A stretch of 64,000 nt of DNA from an uncultured Pseudomonadota bacterium (GCA_902763535.1 CACWSG010000009.1:1-64000), one strand, 5' to 3'. Numbered from the stretch's first letter, positions 8,381 to 17,047 are shown. Translations and numbers: made by a program. The notes: generated from the sequence alone by a model not told the origin.

Positions 8381-9811
8381 ATGACAACACGCACTCGTTT
8401 TGCTCCATCACCCACCGGATATATGCATATCGGCAATCTGCGCACGGCGCTTTATGAATACCTGATTGCCAAATCGCAGGGGGGCAGATTTATTTTGCGC
8501 ATTGAAGATACTGATCAAAAGCGCTTGGTTGAGGGTGCTACCGATATTATCTATAATACCTTAAAAATGGTGGGCATGAATTGGGACGAAGGACCTGATA
8601 TCGGCGGTGATTTTGGCCCCTATGTGCAATCCATGCGCAAAGATTTGTATGCCCCCTATGCTCATAAATTGGTAGAGTTGGGCGGTGCTCATTATTGTTT
8701 TTGTGCCGAGCGCGAAAAGCAACTTGATGAAGATGGCAACGAGATAATTTGTAAATTTGATGATCCTTGCAAGCATCTAAGCCTTGAAGAGGCAAAAGCG
8801 CGCATTGCCAAAGGCGAACCTTATACTGTTCGCCAGACCATCAACAAAACCGGCAAATCGCATTATGAAGACAAAGTTTACGGCATAATCGAAATTGATT
8901 ATGATGAGTTAGACGAGGGTGTTTTACTCAAAACTGATGGCTTTCCGACTTATAACTTTGCCAATGTGATTGATGACCACTTAATGGGGATTACTCATGT
9001 TGTCAGAGGCAGTGAGTATTTGCCGTCAACCCCCAAATATAATTTGATTTATGATGCTTTTGGTTGGGAAAGACCGGTTTATGTCCACTTACCTCCGGTT
9101 ATGAAAGATGCCCAGCACAAGCTCTCAAAGCGCAATGGTGATGCCTCGTTCCAAGACTTGTTGGCTAAAGGTTATCTGCCGGAAGCGGTTATCAATTATA
9201 TAGCTCTTTTGGGTTGGAATCCCGGTAATGAAGAAGAGATATTCTCTCTTGCCGATTTAACAAAGATTTTCTCGGTTGAACGTTTGAACAAATCTCCGGC
9301 AATTTTTGATATTGTAAAATTGACTTGGATGAATGGTGTTTATTTGCGTAATTTGTCAGCCGATGATTTTTACCAAAAAGCTTTGCCTTATATGGAAAGT
9401 TTGCCGCAAAATGTTGATAAAAAAGCCCTTGCCGCAGCTTTGCAGCCAAGGGTTGAAACCCTTGGGCAAATTGTCGAGCAGATTGATTTTATCAGGGCTT
9501 TGCCGGACTATTCAACCGAGCTCTATTTTAATAAAAAAATGAAAACCGATGTTGAGATAGCTAAACAGGTTTTGCCGCTGATTAAAGACACTTTGACCAA
9601 TCAAGTTGCGTGGGATAACGATTCGTTGTTTGCCTCATTAAAGACTTTGGCTGAAGCAAAAGGTCTAAAAAATGGACAAATTCTTTATCCGGCGCGCATT
9701 GCGCTTTCCGGCAAAGAAACGACCCCCGGTGGTGCGACTGAGCTGGCGGTTATCTTGGGACAGCAAGAAAGTATCAACCGAATCGACCAAGCAATCAAAA
9801 AACTGAATTAG
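8381..9811 (+). CDS. gltX: Glutamyl-tRNA synthetase
   Basis: Class I aminoacyl-tRNA synthetase charging tRNA-Glu, and possibly tRNA-Gln with GatCAB. The HIGH motif appears as H16-I-G-N19 in PSPTGYMHIGNLRTAL, and KMSKS appears as K247-L-S-K-R. A cysteine-rich insertion (CFCAER, then CKFDDPC, residues 107-130) resembles the zinc-binding part of GluRS. Length is 476 residues. AAGGA lies upstream of the ATG. Alphaproteobacteria often carry two GltX paralogues and I cannot tell which this is. Confidence 0.95.
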   Translation: MTTRTRFAPSPTGYMHIGNLRTALYEYLIAKSQGGRFILRIEDTDQKRLVEGATDIIYNTLKMVGMNWDEGPDIGGDFGPYVQSMRKDLYAPYAHKLVELGGAHYCFCAEREKQLDEDGNEIICKFDDPCKHLSLEEAKARIAKGEPYTVRQTINKTGKSHYEDKVYGIIEIDYDELDEGVLLKTDGFPTYNFANVIDDHLMGITHVVRGSEYLPSTPKYNLIYDAFGWERPVYVHLPPVMKDAQHKLSKRNGDASFQDLLAKGYLPEAVINYIALLGWNPGNEEEIFSLADLTKIFSVERLNKSPAIFDIVKLTWMNGVYLRNLSADDFYQKALPYMESLPQNVDKKALAAALQPRVETLGQIVEQIDFIRALPDYSTELYFNKKMKTDVEIAKQVLPLIKDTLTNQVAWDNDSLFASLKTLAEAKGLKNGQILYPARIALSGKETTPGGATELAVILGQQESINRIDQAIKKLN

Positions 9812-9850
9812 AATAAAAATATACCAATTTAAAAGAAAATAACAAAAAAC

Positions 9851-9881
9851 TTGACAAAAAACCTTACAAGGTGTATATAAT
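9851..9881 (+). promoter_or_regulatory. Promoter of the 683-aa coiled-coil protein
   Basis: -35 TTGACA (9851-9856), 17-base spacer, then TATATAAT (9874-9881). The -10 can be read as TATATA (spacer 17) or TATAAT (spacer 19). This is one of the strongest promoter matches in the window. Confidence 0.7.
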
Positions 9882-9895
9882 ATGCAATTTTGCAT
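9882..9895. promoter_or_regulatory. Palindrome immediately after the -10 element
   Basis: ATGCAA-TT-TTGCAT is a perfect 14-bp palindrome abutting the -10, at the likely transcription start. The position suits a repressor operator; no binding protein is known. Confidence 0.4.
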
Positions 9896-9925
9896 TTTAT
9901 ATAACCAATAAAGAGGATTTTTGCA

Positions 9926-11977
9926 ATGGATACAAATTTTTTGGTAAATGAAAGTGACTTAGGTATATTAAGCAAAAAGCGGATTAAAAGAGAAATCAAA
10001 GCTTATAATCGTGCTTTGTTATTTAATCGTAAAGAACTTGATTCGTTGCGAAAAGAAGGTGTTGAAACCATAAGAGGTTTTTCTGAAGGTAAGGTTAAAC
10101 TGGATGGCAATATAAGCGGTCTGTGCACCTATGACGAATGTGATTTAATGGACAGCTATATTAAAATTTTTGGCAGAAATAATGATGATGTTCGAAAAAA
10201 TGCTTATGCCGAACTTAATCGTATAGCACCTGTTCAACACGGCAGGCACAAAAAAAGTTTTGAATCACGGGCATATGATTGGAGAAGCCGTAAAATCTAT
10301 AAGCTGGCAAAAAGTCGAATGGGTAAAAGACTGCAATCGATTGTTACACTGTTTTCATTCAATAAATCGGCTAAAGAACAAAATGATGCAAAGTTAAATA
10401 AGCAGCAGAATGAAGAATTGTTGCGTCAACAGGCGGCTGAAAAACAGCGTCAAAAATATGCTCAAATGGCAGAACAATTGCGTCAACAGCAAGAAGCAAA
10501 GCGCCAAGCCCAACAACAAAAAGAAGCAGAACGCCAAGCTCGTCAGCAACAAAAAGAAGCAGAACGCCAAGCTCGTCAGCAACAAAAAGAAGCAGAACGC
10601 AAGGCTCGCCTACAACAAAAAAAGGTTAAAGCTGAAAACAATAATCAACATCCTAATCCGAAAAAAAGCCGTGCAAAAGCTTTCATGTTAACAGCATTGA
10701 TCGGATTGGCCGGAGTTGCCGGAATATTTGGTGTTGGCAAATTAGCTAAAGACGGATCAAACAAAAATAAATCCGATAATATTAAAATAGCCAAGATTGA
10801 CAGTGTCCGTAACGACACATCAAAAGACACTATATCGGCGATTTTAGCAAACAAACAAGCCTATCAACAACAAGTTAAAGAAACCAAATCTGATACTGTA
10901 ATTGCTCAAGATACAGCTAAATCTGCTCCGGTTAAAAAACAAAAGGCAAAATCAGCCGCACAATCCAGCAAAAAAACTGTAAAAACATCGGCTAAGGTTA
11001 AAAAGGCAGCTCCGCAAAGCAAAAAAAATTCAAAAGACACAATTGTGGCTGAGGATATTGTATTGCTTGATACAGCTCAAAATTATAAACCACAATCAGA
11101 TACTATCTTGCCTGACACAATCTCAATTGTTGATGTTGATACCATCAATACCGATATGATTGACACAGCAATTTCTCAAGATAGTATAATAACATCGGTG
11201 GATAGCATTGATTTGAGCTTATCTGATACTTCAACTTTGTCAATAGTGCCGGAGACTGATTCTTTATCGACGATTTCAGATTCTGTTGCAAATTTTGATA
11301 CTGTTCAGAGTTTACCTGTTGCAGATACTACTCTATGTATTGAGGATATGCTCAATGACACGGCAACCACATCGCAAAATCTGATTATGGACAGCATTGC
11401 CGGTAATGACAGTTTGCAGGTAGCTGAACAATACCACGCATTAACAAAGACTCAAGCTCGTCATGTCAAAGAATGTGATTCTGTCTTGAGTGTGGCTTGT
11501 GGTGGTGAGGCTCAGCGCGATAGTTTGTATGCGCAAGTAATTGACCATATTGACGCAGGTGATTTTAATATTCCCACAGAAATGCACTTATCTGATTTTA
11601 CAGCCAATATAGTTTATTGGTCGATATCTTCAGACAAAGAAAAACGCAATATCGGCGAAAAAATGTTAAGTGGCGAAAAATTGACCGCAGAGCAGCAAAT
11701 AAAAGTTGACAGTATGGAACGTTGGAATATAGCTGTTCCGAGAATCATAAGCGGTTTAGGTATAAGAGGAGTTTATATAGCTCCGGTTTCTGCCAATAAT
11801 AATGACAATGCGAGCTTAAACGATACAACCTCAACTACCAAGATGGATAGGGCTGGCAAAAATCAGAGATTATCGACTAATGCTAGTCTTAAAGAATATA
11901 AGCCTCGTAATCAAGAAGCGCAAAGCTTGTTGCAAAAACTGTATAACAGCAATCGATTGTATCATCGGGCGCGTTAA
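9926..11977 (+). CDS. Unknown membrane protein with coiled-coil repeats and Asp-Thr-rich region
   Basis: A 683-residue protein of no recognised family. From the N-terminus: a basic, probably cytoplasmic region (1-150); a Gln/Arg/Glu-rich coiled coil (about 155-240) containing three copies of an 11-residue unit (QQKEAERQARQ-like) encoded by 33-bp tandem DNA repeats; one membrane helix (about 252-272); an Ala/Lys/Ser-rich stretch; an Asp/Ser/Thr-rich stretch with many DT, DS and SD pairs (about 385-500); and a more ordered C-terminal domain (about 505-620). The topology suggests the C-terminal half is periplasmic. It has its own strong promoter with a palindrome and its own terminator, so it is monocistronic. 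A structural or envelope-linking role is conceivable but not shown. Confidence 0.85.
   Translation: MDTNFLVNESDLGILSKKRIKREIKAYNRALLFNRKELDSLRKEGVETIRGFSEGKVKLDGNISGLCTYDECDLMDSYIKIFGRNNDDVRKNAYAELNRIAPVQHGRHKKSFESRAYDWRSRKIYKLAKSRMGKRLQSIVTLFSFNKSAKEQNDAKLNKQQNEELLRQQAAEKQRQKYAQMAEQLRQQQEAKRQAQQQKEAERQARQQQKEAERQARQQQKEAERKARLQQKKVKAENNNQHPNPKKSRAKAFMLTALIGLAGVAGIFGVGKLAKDGSNKNKSDNIKIAKIDSVRNDTSKDTISAILANKQAYQQQVKETKSDTVIAQDTAKSAPVKKQKAKSAAQSSKKTVKTSAKVKKAAPQSKKNSKDTIVAEDIVLLDTAQNYKPQSDTILPDTISIVDVDTINTDMIDTAISQDSIITSVDSIDLSLSDTSTLSIVPETDSLSTISDSVANFDTVQSLPVADTTLCIEDMLNDTATTSQNLIMDSIAGNDSLQVAEQYHALTKTQARHVKECDSVLSVACGGEAQRDSLYAQVIDHIDAGDFNIPTEMHLSDFTANIVYWSISSDKEKRNIGEKMLSGEKLTAEQQIKVDSMERWNIAVPRIISGLGIRGVYIAPVSANNNDNASLNDTTSTTKMDRAGKNQRLSTNASLKEYKPRNQEAQSLLQKLYNSNRLYHRAR
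10514..10612 (+). repeat. Tandem 33-bp repeats in coiled-coil coding region
   Basis: Three successive 33-bp units begin at 10514, 10547 and 10580 with nearly identical sequence; a fourth begins at 10613 and diverges. They keep frame and encode an 11-residue Glu/Arg/Gln-rich heptad-like unit. The near identity suggests recent slippage, so copy number may vary between strains. Confidence 0.85.
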
Positions 11978-11992
11978 TAGAATTTTTAATAT

Positions 11993-12025
11993 AAAAAATC
12001 ACCTTCACAAGAAGGTGATTTTTTT
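11993..12025 (+). terminator. Terminator of the 683-aa protein gene
   Basis: 14-bp stem between 11993-12006 and 12011-12024 with loop ACAA and a T run on the 3' side. It lies 15 bases beyond the stop. The A-rich left flank would also allow leftward termination. Confidence 0.85.
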
Positions 12026-12075
12026 ATCGCCAGATGTAATATCGGTTGATAAATGCACATTTGTATAAAATTTTT

Positions 12076-12106
12076 TTGACAATAAAGTCGTTTGGTGATT
12101 TATTAA
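12076..12106 (+). promoter_or_regulatory. Possible promoter of the gene at 12137
   Basis: TTGACA at 12076-12081 with TATTAA at 12101-12106. The 19-base spacer is longer than ideal, so the call is tentative. Confidence 0.35.
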
Positions 12107-12136
12107 GTATCGCTAAATATTAAATTATAAAGTATT

Positions 12137-12721
12137 ATGTTACAGAAAGATAAAACTTCTCAAATCTTTGAAACTTGGCTGAATGCCTGTATGCATGGCC
12201 CCATAGGTGATCATGTCTTACAGGAAATGGCTTGCGCTCCGCCGGTTTCAATACCTGATGAACAGGTACAACTCAGCTGGTTTGACACTGCAAATTGGGA
12301 TGCCGTCCGTGCTTATCATGGTCGTTGGTACAAGAGTGCATCATTGCGCTTAATCAATGAAGCTCCTGAAGATGTAGTCAAATTCTATTGTTTCTACTGC
12401 ACTCCGCTTGATGAGGAAAAACAAGTTGCTCTGATTAAAAGAGATATTGCTTGTTCCACTCACTTAGCTGAGGAATATTTTGGTTATTATCATGCCTGTC
12501 AGGCTGCTCGTCAGCTAATTCACAATCAGGCTCAAACCGGAGATGAATATTTTGTTCATCTTTGGCATCGGGTTCTGATGGTCTATTATGGCTGGGAGTG
12601 GGAGTTTGAACAAAAATTCGGCACTCTTGCTAAATGGCAGCAAAAACTCAAATCTCATTTTAATGAGCTGACGGTTTGCCAATTTGATGATATCGAAAAG
12701 ATTCTGCGCGCGATAGAATAG
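12137..12721 (+). CDS. Unknown soluble protein
   Basis: A 194-residue cytoplasmic protein with no signal or membrane segment. It is rich in aromatic residues (the stretch VYYGWEWEFEQKFG near residue 155) and contains several Cys and His (FYCFYCTP near 90). I do not recognise a family. It is flanked by terminators on both sides (11993-12025 and 12730-12768), so it forms its own transcription unit. No ribosome site is obvious upstream of the ATG (AAAGTATT). Predicted mostly helical. Function unknown. Confidence 0.75.
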   Translation: MLQKDKTSQIFETWLNACMHGPIGDHVLQEMACAPPVSIPDEQVQLSWFDTANWDAVRAYHGRWYKSASLRLINEAPEDVVKFYCFYCTPLDEEKQVALIKRDIACSTHLAEEYFGYYHACQAARQLIHNQAQTGDEYFVHLWHRVLMVYYGWEWEFEQKFGTLAKWQQKLKSHFNELTVCQFDDIEKILRAIE

Positions 12722-12729
12722 ACAGCCGT

Positions 12730-12768
12730 AAAACCCCTCGTCGATTAAGTTCGACCTAGGGGTTTTTT
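12730..12768 (+). terminator. Rho-independent terminator
   Basis: Outer stem AAACCCCT/AGGGGTTT with an inner stem GTCGA/TCGAC, followed by six T residues. It begins 9 bases after the stop of the upstream gene. Confidence 0.88.
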
Positions 12769-12818
12769 AGTTTTAAAAACATTGCCATTGAATTAGTTAT
12801 TAAAATGAATAAATTTAC

Positions 12819-12847
12819 TTGCGATTTTCATAAAATTGATATATCGT
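12819..12847 (+). promoter_or_regulatory. Possible promoter of the Skp-like gene
   Basis: TTGCGA (12819-12824), 17-base spacer, TATCGT (12842-12847). It lies 33 bases upstream of the ATG, next to AAAAGGGG as ribosome site. Confidence 0.4.
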
Positions 12848-12879
12848 AAACGCAGTTTTTAATAAAAGGGGAAAACGAT

Positions 12880-13479
12880 ATGAAAAAAGAAGTTAATAAA
12901 AATTATGTTGCAATTTGTGCGGCGGTAGTTGCCGTAATTGCTTTGGTAATGTGCTGTATGTGCTGCGGCAAGGGCAAAGTAGCCACAATCAATGCTCAGA
13001 TGGTGGTTTCGCGTTCTTTGGCAATCCGTGATCTTCAGCACGAACAACAAGTTCAGTATGAAGAGTTGCAAAAATGGTTGCAAGAGTCGGATAAAGCTAT
13101 TAAAAAGCAACCAACCGAAGCCAAGAAAAAAGAATTGATGATGAGATTGCAAGCTGAATTGCAGCAAAAGCAAATCGTTATGCAACAGGAATATGCTGCC
13201 AAGACCCAAAAAATTGAAGAAGAAATCGTAGCCATTGTTGAGAAAGTTGCTCACAAAAAAGGTCTTAAGGTTGTAATGGATAAGAATTCGGTTATCGCCG
13301 GTGGTGTTGATATAACTGAAGAAGTTGTTGCCAAATTGGAAGAAGCCGAAAATTCAGCAGCTCAAGAAGAAGCAAAAGAAGAAACAAAAGAAGAAGCTAA
13401 AGAAGCTGAAGCGGCTGAAGAAGTTGCTGATGAGAAAGCAGCTGCTGAGCCGGCTAAAGAAGAAGCCAAAGCAGAATAA
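12880..13479 (+). CDS. Skp/OmpH-like protein with membrane anchor and acidic tail
   Basis: The central part (about residues 33-140) matches the OmpH/Skp periplasmic chaperone pattern: a VATINAQMVVSRS start, long charged helices with AELQQKQIVMQQEYAAK, and a closing KKGLKVVMDKNSVIAGGVDIT. Unusually, the N-terminus is a membrane helix (11-27) followed by the cysteine cluster CCMCCG. There is no good signal peptidase I or II site, so it may stay anchored. A tail of about 45 Ala/Glu/Lys residues follows the chaperone domain. It stands alone, not next to bamA or lpxD as skp usually does. A role as anchored chaperone is inference. Confidence 0.75.
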   Translation: MKKEVNKNYVAICAAVVAVIALVMCCMCCGKGKVATINAQMVVSRSLAIRDLQHEQQVQYEELQKWLQESDKAIKKQPTEAKKKELMMRLQAELQQKQIVMQQEYAAKTQKIEEEIVAIVEKVAHKKGLKVVMDKNSVIAGGVDITEEVVAKLEEAENSAAQEEAKEETKEEAKEAEAAEEVADEKAAAEPAKEEAKAE

Positions 13480-13493
13480 CCAAGTTTTGTGCA

Positions 13494-13525
13494 AAAAAAA
13501 TCCCACCAACCGGTGGGATTTTTTT
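13494..13525. terminator. Bidirectional terminator between skp-like gene and secB
   Basis: TCCCACC-AACC-GGTGGGA stem (13501-13518) flanked by an A run on the left and a T run on the right, so it can end both convergent transcripts. Confidence 0.88.
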
Positions 13526-13548
13526 ATAGCTTTTTTATAAATTAAGAT

Positions 13549-14019
13549 TTAATTTTTAGCTTCCCCTTGAGCCTTGCGTGCCTGATACATTCCCGCAAAA
13601 TCAATCGGATTAAGCATCAACGGCGGCAAACCGGCATTAGCCATCGTTGTGCTGACAATTTGGCGAACATAGGGAAAAATCATGTGCGGAATTTCCACCA
13701 TCAATACCGGTTCAAAATGTTCTTGCGGAATATTCAAAGCGACAACCGCTCCGTAAGAAAGCTCTAAAATAAAAGCCTTTTCATCTTCAACATCGCCATT
13801 GACATTTACATTGAGCAACACATTGAAAATGCCTTCTTCTTCCAGTTTTCCGGCTTCGATATTAACTTCAACACCGATTTTTGGCTGAACGCCTTGCATC
13901 TTTTTAAAAATTTGCGGTGCGTGCGGAATTTCCATTGATAAGTCTTTAATATATTGGCTTAGCAACGCGATTGCCGGCTGTTGGGGCTGTTTTCCCTCTG
14001 ATTTGTTATCTTTTGCCAT
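13549..14019 (-). CDS. secB: Protein-export chaperone SecB
   Basis: Homotetrameric cytoplasmic chaperone that keeps preproteins unfolded and hands them to SecA. The family pattern is clear: QYIKDLSMEIPHAP near the start, the central VEIPHMIFPYVRQIV, and the C-terminal GLPPLMLNPIDFAGMY. Length is 156 residues. It is divergent from the Tim44-like gene, the usual alphaproteobacterial neighbourhood. Confidence 0.97.
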   Translation of the reverse strand: MAKDNKSEGKQPQQPAIALLSQYIKDLSMEIPHAPQIFKKMQGVQPKIGVEVNIEAGKLEEEGIFNVLLNVNVNGDVEDEKAFILELSYGAVVALNIPQEHFEPVLMVEIPHMIFPYVRQIVSTTMANAGLPPLMLNPIDFAGMYQARKAQGEAKN

Positions 14020-14164
14020 GATTTTTTACATCCTCTTGTTTAATTTATTGATTGTATAAAAACTATATCAAAAAAAAATCATAGGTCAAATAATAATAAA
14101 CAGTTGATAATAATTTATGGCAAAGTTATATTGAAAGCACAATAAAAATGAGAAAGGTTTAAAA

Positions 14165-14821
14165 ATGGCTTTGGATATATTGGTGTTGTTGGTGGTAGTA
14201 GTGCTTATTTTTCAGCGCTTGTGGAAGGTGCTGGGAACCGATGGCAATTCGCCGCGTCGTATAAAATTGAGCAAAGAAGGTGCCGAAAAACTTTATAATC
14301 TTCTCAAAACTGAGACCGAAAAAGAGTTTCATCAGGTCGTAGAAGAAGTTGAAACTTTAGTTCCGGTTGATGACAAACCGATGAGCGAGCTGGATAAATC
14401 TTTAGCCCAAATTCCTGATTTTAACCGCGAAAGTTTTATCAAAGGTGCCAAAAAAGCCTTTGAAATGATTACATCCGCTTTCAATCGCGGTGATATTGCC
14501 ACCTTAAAAGCTTTGGTCAGTGCTGATATATATCAAAAAATGAGCGACATTATCAAACAGCGCCAAAATGACAAGATTACCGCCGAGACTGATTTTATCG
14601 GGTTTGACAAAGCTGAGATTACCAAAGCCGATGTTGATGGCAATAAAGCTTTGGTTAGTGTCGAGTTTGTCAGCGAGCAGGTTAATCTCTTGCGCTCGGC
14701 TGAGGGTGAGGTTATTGAAGGTGATGAAAACTATATTCAAAACATTACTGATGTGTGGACTTTTGAACGTCCGTTCAAGTCAAAATCATCTGGCTGGTTA
14801 TTGGTATCTACAAAAAAATGA
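14165..14821 (+). CDS. Tim44-like domain protein
   Basis: Membrane-anchored protein with a Tim44/TimA-like domain. A membrane helix lies at residues 3-20, then a linker, then the C-terminal domain (about 90-215) with FIKGAKKAFEMITSAFNRGDIATLKALVS, which is typical of the family. Length is 218 residues. Its stop overlaps the mltA start (ATGATG), and it sits between secB and mltA as in many alphaproteobacteria. Bacterial members are thought to act at the inner membrane, and a precise role is not established. Confidence 0.88.
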   Translation: MALDILVLLVVVVLIFQRLWKVLGTDGNSPRRIKLSKEGAEKLYNLLKTETEKEFHQVVEEVETLVPVDDKPMSELDKSLAQIPDFNRESFIKGAKKAFEMITSAFNRGDIATLKALVSADIYQKMSDIIKQRQNDKITAETDFIGFDKAEITKADVDGNKALVSVEFVSEQVNLLRSAEGEVIEGDENYIQNITDVWTFERPFKSKSSGWLLVSTKK

Positions 14822-15969
14822 TGCGTGCACTTGTTAGTTTAATTGTTGTCGTTATGTTTTTTTCTTCTTGTTCCAAGCAGAAAGAAACTCCGGAGTTTGA
14901 ATTAGAAGCAACTTCATTTGCCCAAATTGATGCTTTGTCAGACGATGATATGCTGGGGGCGTATAATGCTTTTATCAAGAGTTGTGATAAAATAGCTTCT
15001 CGCAGTGATGAATTTTTGTCTTCATCTTCGGAGATAAAAATCAATCGCGCTGATTATCTTAAAGCTTGCGCTCTGGCCAAAGATATTATGCCGGTTAAAT
15101 TTAAGGAATTTGTTTTGGCTAATTTTACGCCTTATCTGGTTAAATATCAGGGCAATGAGCAAGGTCGCTTTACCGCATATTATGAAGCCGAGATTCGCGG
15201 CTCATATCTTATGGATCAGACTTATAAATATCCGATTTATGGCCGCCCTTATGATCTGGTTGAAGTAAGGCTCAATGATTTTGATGCTTCTCTGCCCAAC
15301 AAAAAATTAGTCGGTTATGTCGAAGAGGGTAGGCTGAAACCTTATCCCACCCGTGCAGAAATCAACAAAGACGGCATCAATGCTCCGATAGTAATGTGGG
15401 CTGACGATGAGGTTGATGTTTATATCATGCAGATTCAAGGTTCGGCCGTTGCCTTGCAGCCGGATGGCTCCAAAGTTCGTATTGCCTATGCCGCCAACAA
15501 CGGACATCCTTTCAAAGGGATAGGCTCGATTCTGTTGAGCAAGGGTTTATTATCGCCATCGCAAGTCTCTATGGGCAGTATCAAGCAGTGGCTCAAGGAT
15601 AATCCCGGTTTAGCCAAAGCCAACATGGATGAAAATCCTCGTTATATTTTTCACAAATTGGGCAATCCCGAAGGACCGATGGGAGCTTTGGGCGTACCTT
15701 TAACAGCCGGTCGCTCATTAGCGGTTGATACGGATTATGTTCCGCTGGGAGCATTGTTGTGGCTGGAAACTTCATCTTATGATAACAAACCGCTTAATCG
15801 TTTGGTAGTGGCTCAGGATATCGGCGGAGCCATCAAAGGAGCAGTGCGCGGTGATTATTTTTATGGTTCGGGCGGTGATGATATTTTGGAAGCCGCCGGC
15901 AGGATGAATTCATCGGGGCGTTACTTTGTGTTAATTCCTAAGCATTATGAGGCAAAGACCAATGACTAA
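14818..15969 (+). CDS. mltA: Membrane-bound lytic transglycosylase MltA
   Basis: Outer-membrane lipoprotein that cleaves peptidoglycan glycan strands to 1,6-anhydro products. A lipoprotein signal ends at C18 (FFSSC). The MltA barrel shows TAYYEAEIRGS and VDVYIMQIQGS, and the C-terminal 3D domain carries VDTDYVPLGALLW and the Asp-containing AQDIGGAIKGAVRGDYF. Length is 383 residues. The start is an ATGATG pair overlapping the Tim44 stop; either ATG would serve. It overlaps the next gene by 8 bases. Confidence 0.96.
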   Translation: MMRALVSLIVVVMFFSSCSKQKETPEFELEATSFAQIDALSDDDMLGAYNAFIKSCDKIASRSDEFLSSSSEIKINRADYLKACALAKDIMPVKFKEFVLANFTPYLVKYQGNEQGRFTAYYEAEIRGSYLMDQTYKYPIYGRPYDLVEVRLNDFDASLPNKKLVGYVEEGRLKPYPTRAEINKDGINAPIVMWADDEVDVYIMQIQGSAVALQPDGSKVRIAYAANNGHPFKGIGSILLSKGLLSPSQVSMGSIKQWLKDNPGLAKANMDENPRYIFHKLGNPEGPMGALGVPLTAGRSLAVDTDYVPLGALLWLETSSYDNKPLNRLVVAQDIGGAIKGAVRGDYFYGSGGDDILEAAGRMNSSGRYFVLIPKHYEAKTND

Positions 15970-16465
15970 GCGCGCAAACAAAGCTGATTTATTGATTTAT
16001 AAAGCATTGCAAAAGGCAATCGCCGAGGATAAGATTCATCTCTGCCTTATTACATCAAAAATAAATATTCCCGGATCTCCGATTTACAATCCGTGGGAGA
16101 ATCTTTTGCCGATTTTGCTTCCGGTTTTGGTTGGGTTGATATTGATATGGGCAGCCGGAATTTTGACCGGTATTGTTCTGATGACTGCCGGAGTATTTTT
16201 GACCTCCAATCTGATTAAGAAAAAATTGGAACATCGTTTGCTTAATCGCGCTTTGCAAGAAGTCAATTCTGATTATCAAAAGTTTTGTGAATTGTGGGAT
16301 TTTGGCGGTTTGGTATTTGTCAAGACCGATGACAAACAACGCGGTTGCATTTCTCCTGACGGCGATTGGAAAGAATTTGTGGTTATGTATTTTGCTGATT
16401 TGATGGTTGATAAAAAGCCTGAAGAACAGGTTCAAGAAGAAAAATCCGATGAAAAAGCTGCCTAA
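15962..16465 (+). CDS. Unknown membrane protein in the mltA-smr operon
   Basis: A 167-residue protein with two adjacent hydrophobic segments (about 48-66 and 68-88, rich in Leu, Ile, Gly) and an acidic C-terminal tail. I do not recognise the family. I chose the ATG at 15962 (MTKRANKADLL), which overlaps the mltA stop by 8 bases; it overlaps smr by 17 bases. The tight coupling suggests cotranslation within the Tim44-mltA-smr operon. Function unknown. Confidence 0.75.
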   Translation: MTKRANKADLLIYKALQKAIAEDKIHLCLITSKINIPGSPIYNPWENLLPILLPVLVGLILIWAAGILTGIVLMTAGVFLTSNLIKKKLEHRLLNRALQEVNSDYQKFCELWDFGGLVFVKTDDKQRGCISPDGDWKEFVVMYFADLMVDKKPEEQVQEEKSDEKAA

Positions 16466-16982
16466 ATGTGCCGAACCGGAAGATATTGACGATTGGTCTG
16501 ATGAGGTTGCCGATGTCAAAAAGTTATCTCCGGTTGATGAAATTCCCTCAGCTCCCTTAATCATTGAAGAAATAAAGCCCTCAATTAATATGAAAGGTTT
16601 GTATAATCACAATTCGTTCACTCCGTTGGCTGTTGGAGATATTGCTAATATTGACCGCAATTTGGCCGAAAAATTTACTTCCGGCAAATTGAAAATTGAG
16701 GCGCGTTTGGATTTGCACGGGTTTAGTGAAAAACAAGCTTTTAGTGCGGTTGTGGAGTTTATTCAAAAAAGCTATGCCTCCGGCAAACGTTGTGTTTTGA
16801 TTATTACCGGCAAAGGCTCATCATCTGATACATGGTGGGAGAGTAAAGGGGTGATTCGCCAGTCTTTTGCTCAATGGATCAACCACATTGACATTCGCCC
16901 TTATTTGTTGAGTGTAGCTCCGGCCAATCAAGGAGATGGCGGCAGTGGAGCCTTTTATTGTCTCATCAAACGCCAACATTAG
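16449..16982 (+). CDS. Smr domain protein
   Basis: A 177-residue protein with a C-terminal Smr (MutS2-related) domain, often an endonuclease or nucleic-acid binding domain. The signatures LDLHG (near residue 85), ITGKG (near 118) and GGSGAFYCLI (near 163) are all visible. The N-terminal 75 residues are acidic and probably disordered. I prefer the ATG at 16449 over the earlier one at 16407, because it gives shorter overlap with the upstream gene. It is the last gene of the secB-side operon. Confidence 0.9.
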   Translation: MKKLPKCAEPEDIDDWSDEVADVKKLSPVDEIPSAPLIIEEIKPSINMKGLYNHNSFTPLAVGDIANIDRNLAEKFTSGKLKIEARLDLHGFSEKQAFSAVVEFIQKSYASGKRCVLIITGKGSSSDTWWESKGVIRQSFAQWINHIDIRPYLLSVAPANQGDGGSGAFYCLIKRQH

Positions 16983-17047
16983 ATATAACAGTTCGTTTAA
17001 TTGGCTTCTGAATATTCGTAGATTCGAATTTTTTTTATTTTTAAGCG

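Noticed and set aside
10394..10691. Reading frames on both strands over the coiled-coil repeats
   Set aside because: They are low-complexity shadows of the 33-bp repeats in the 683-aa gene.
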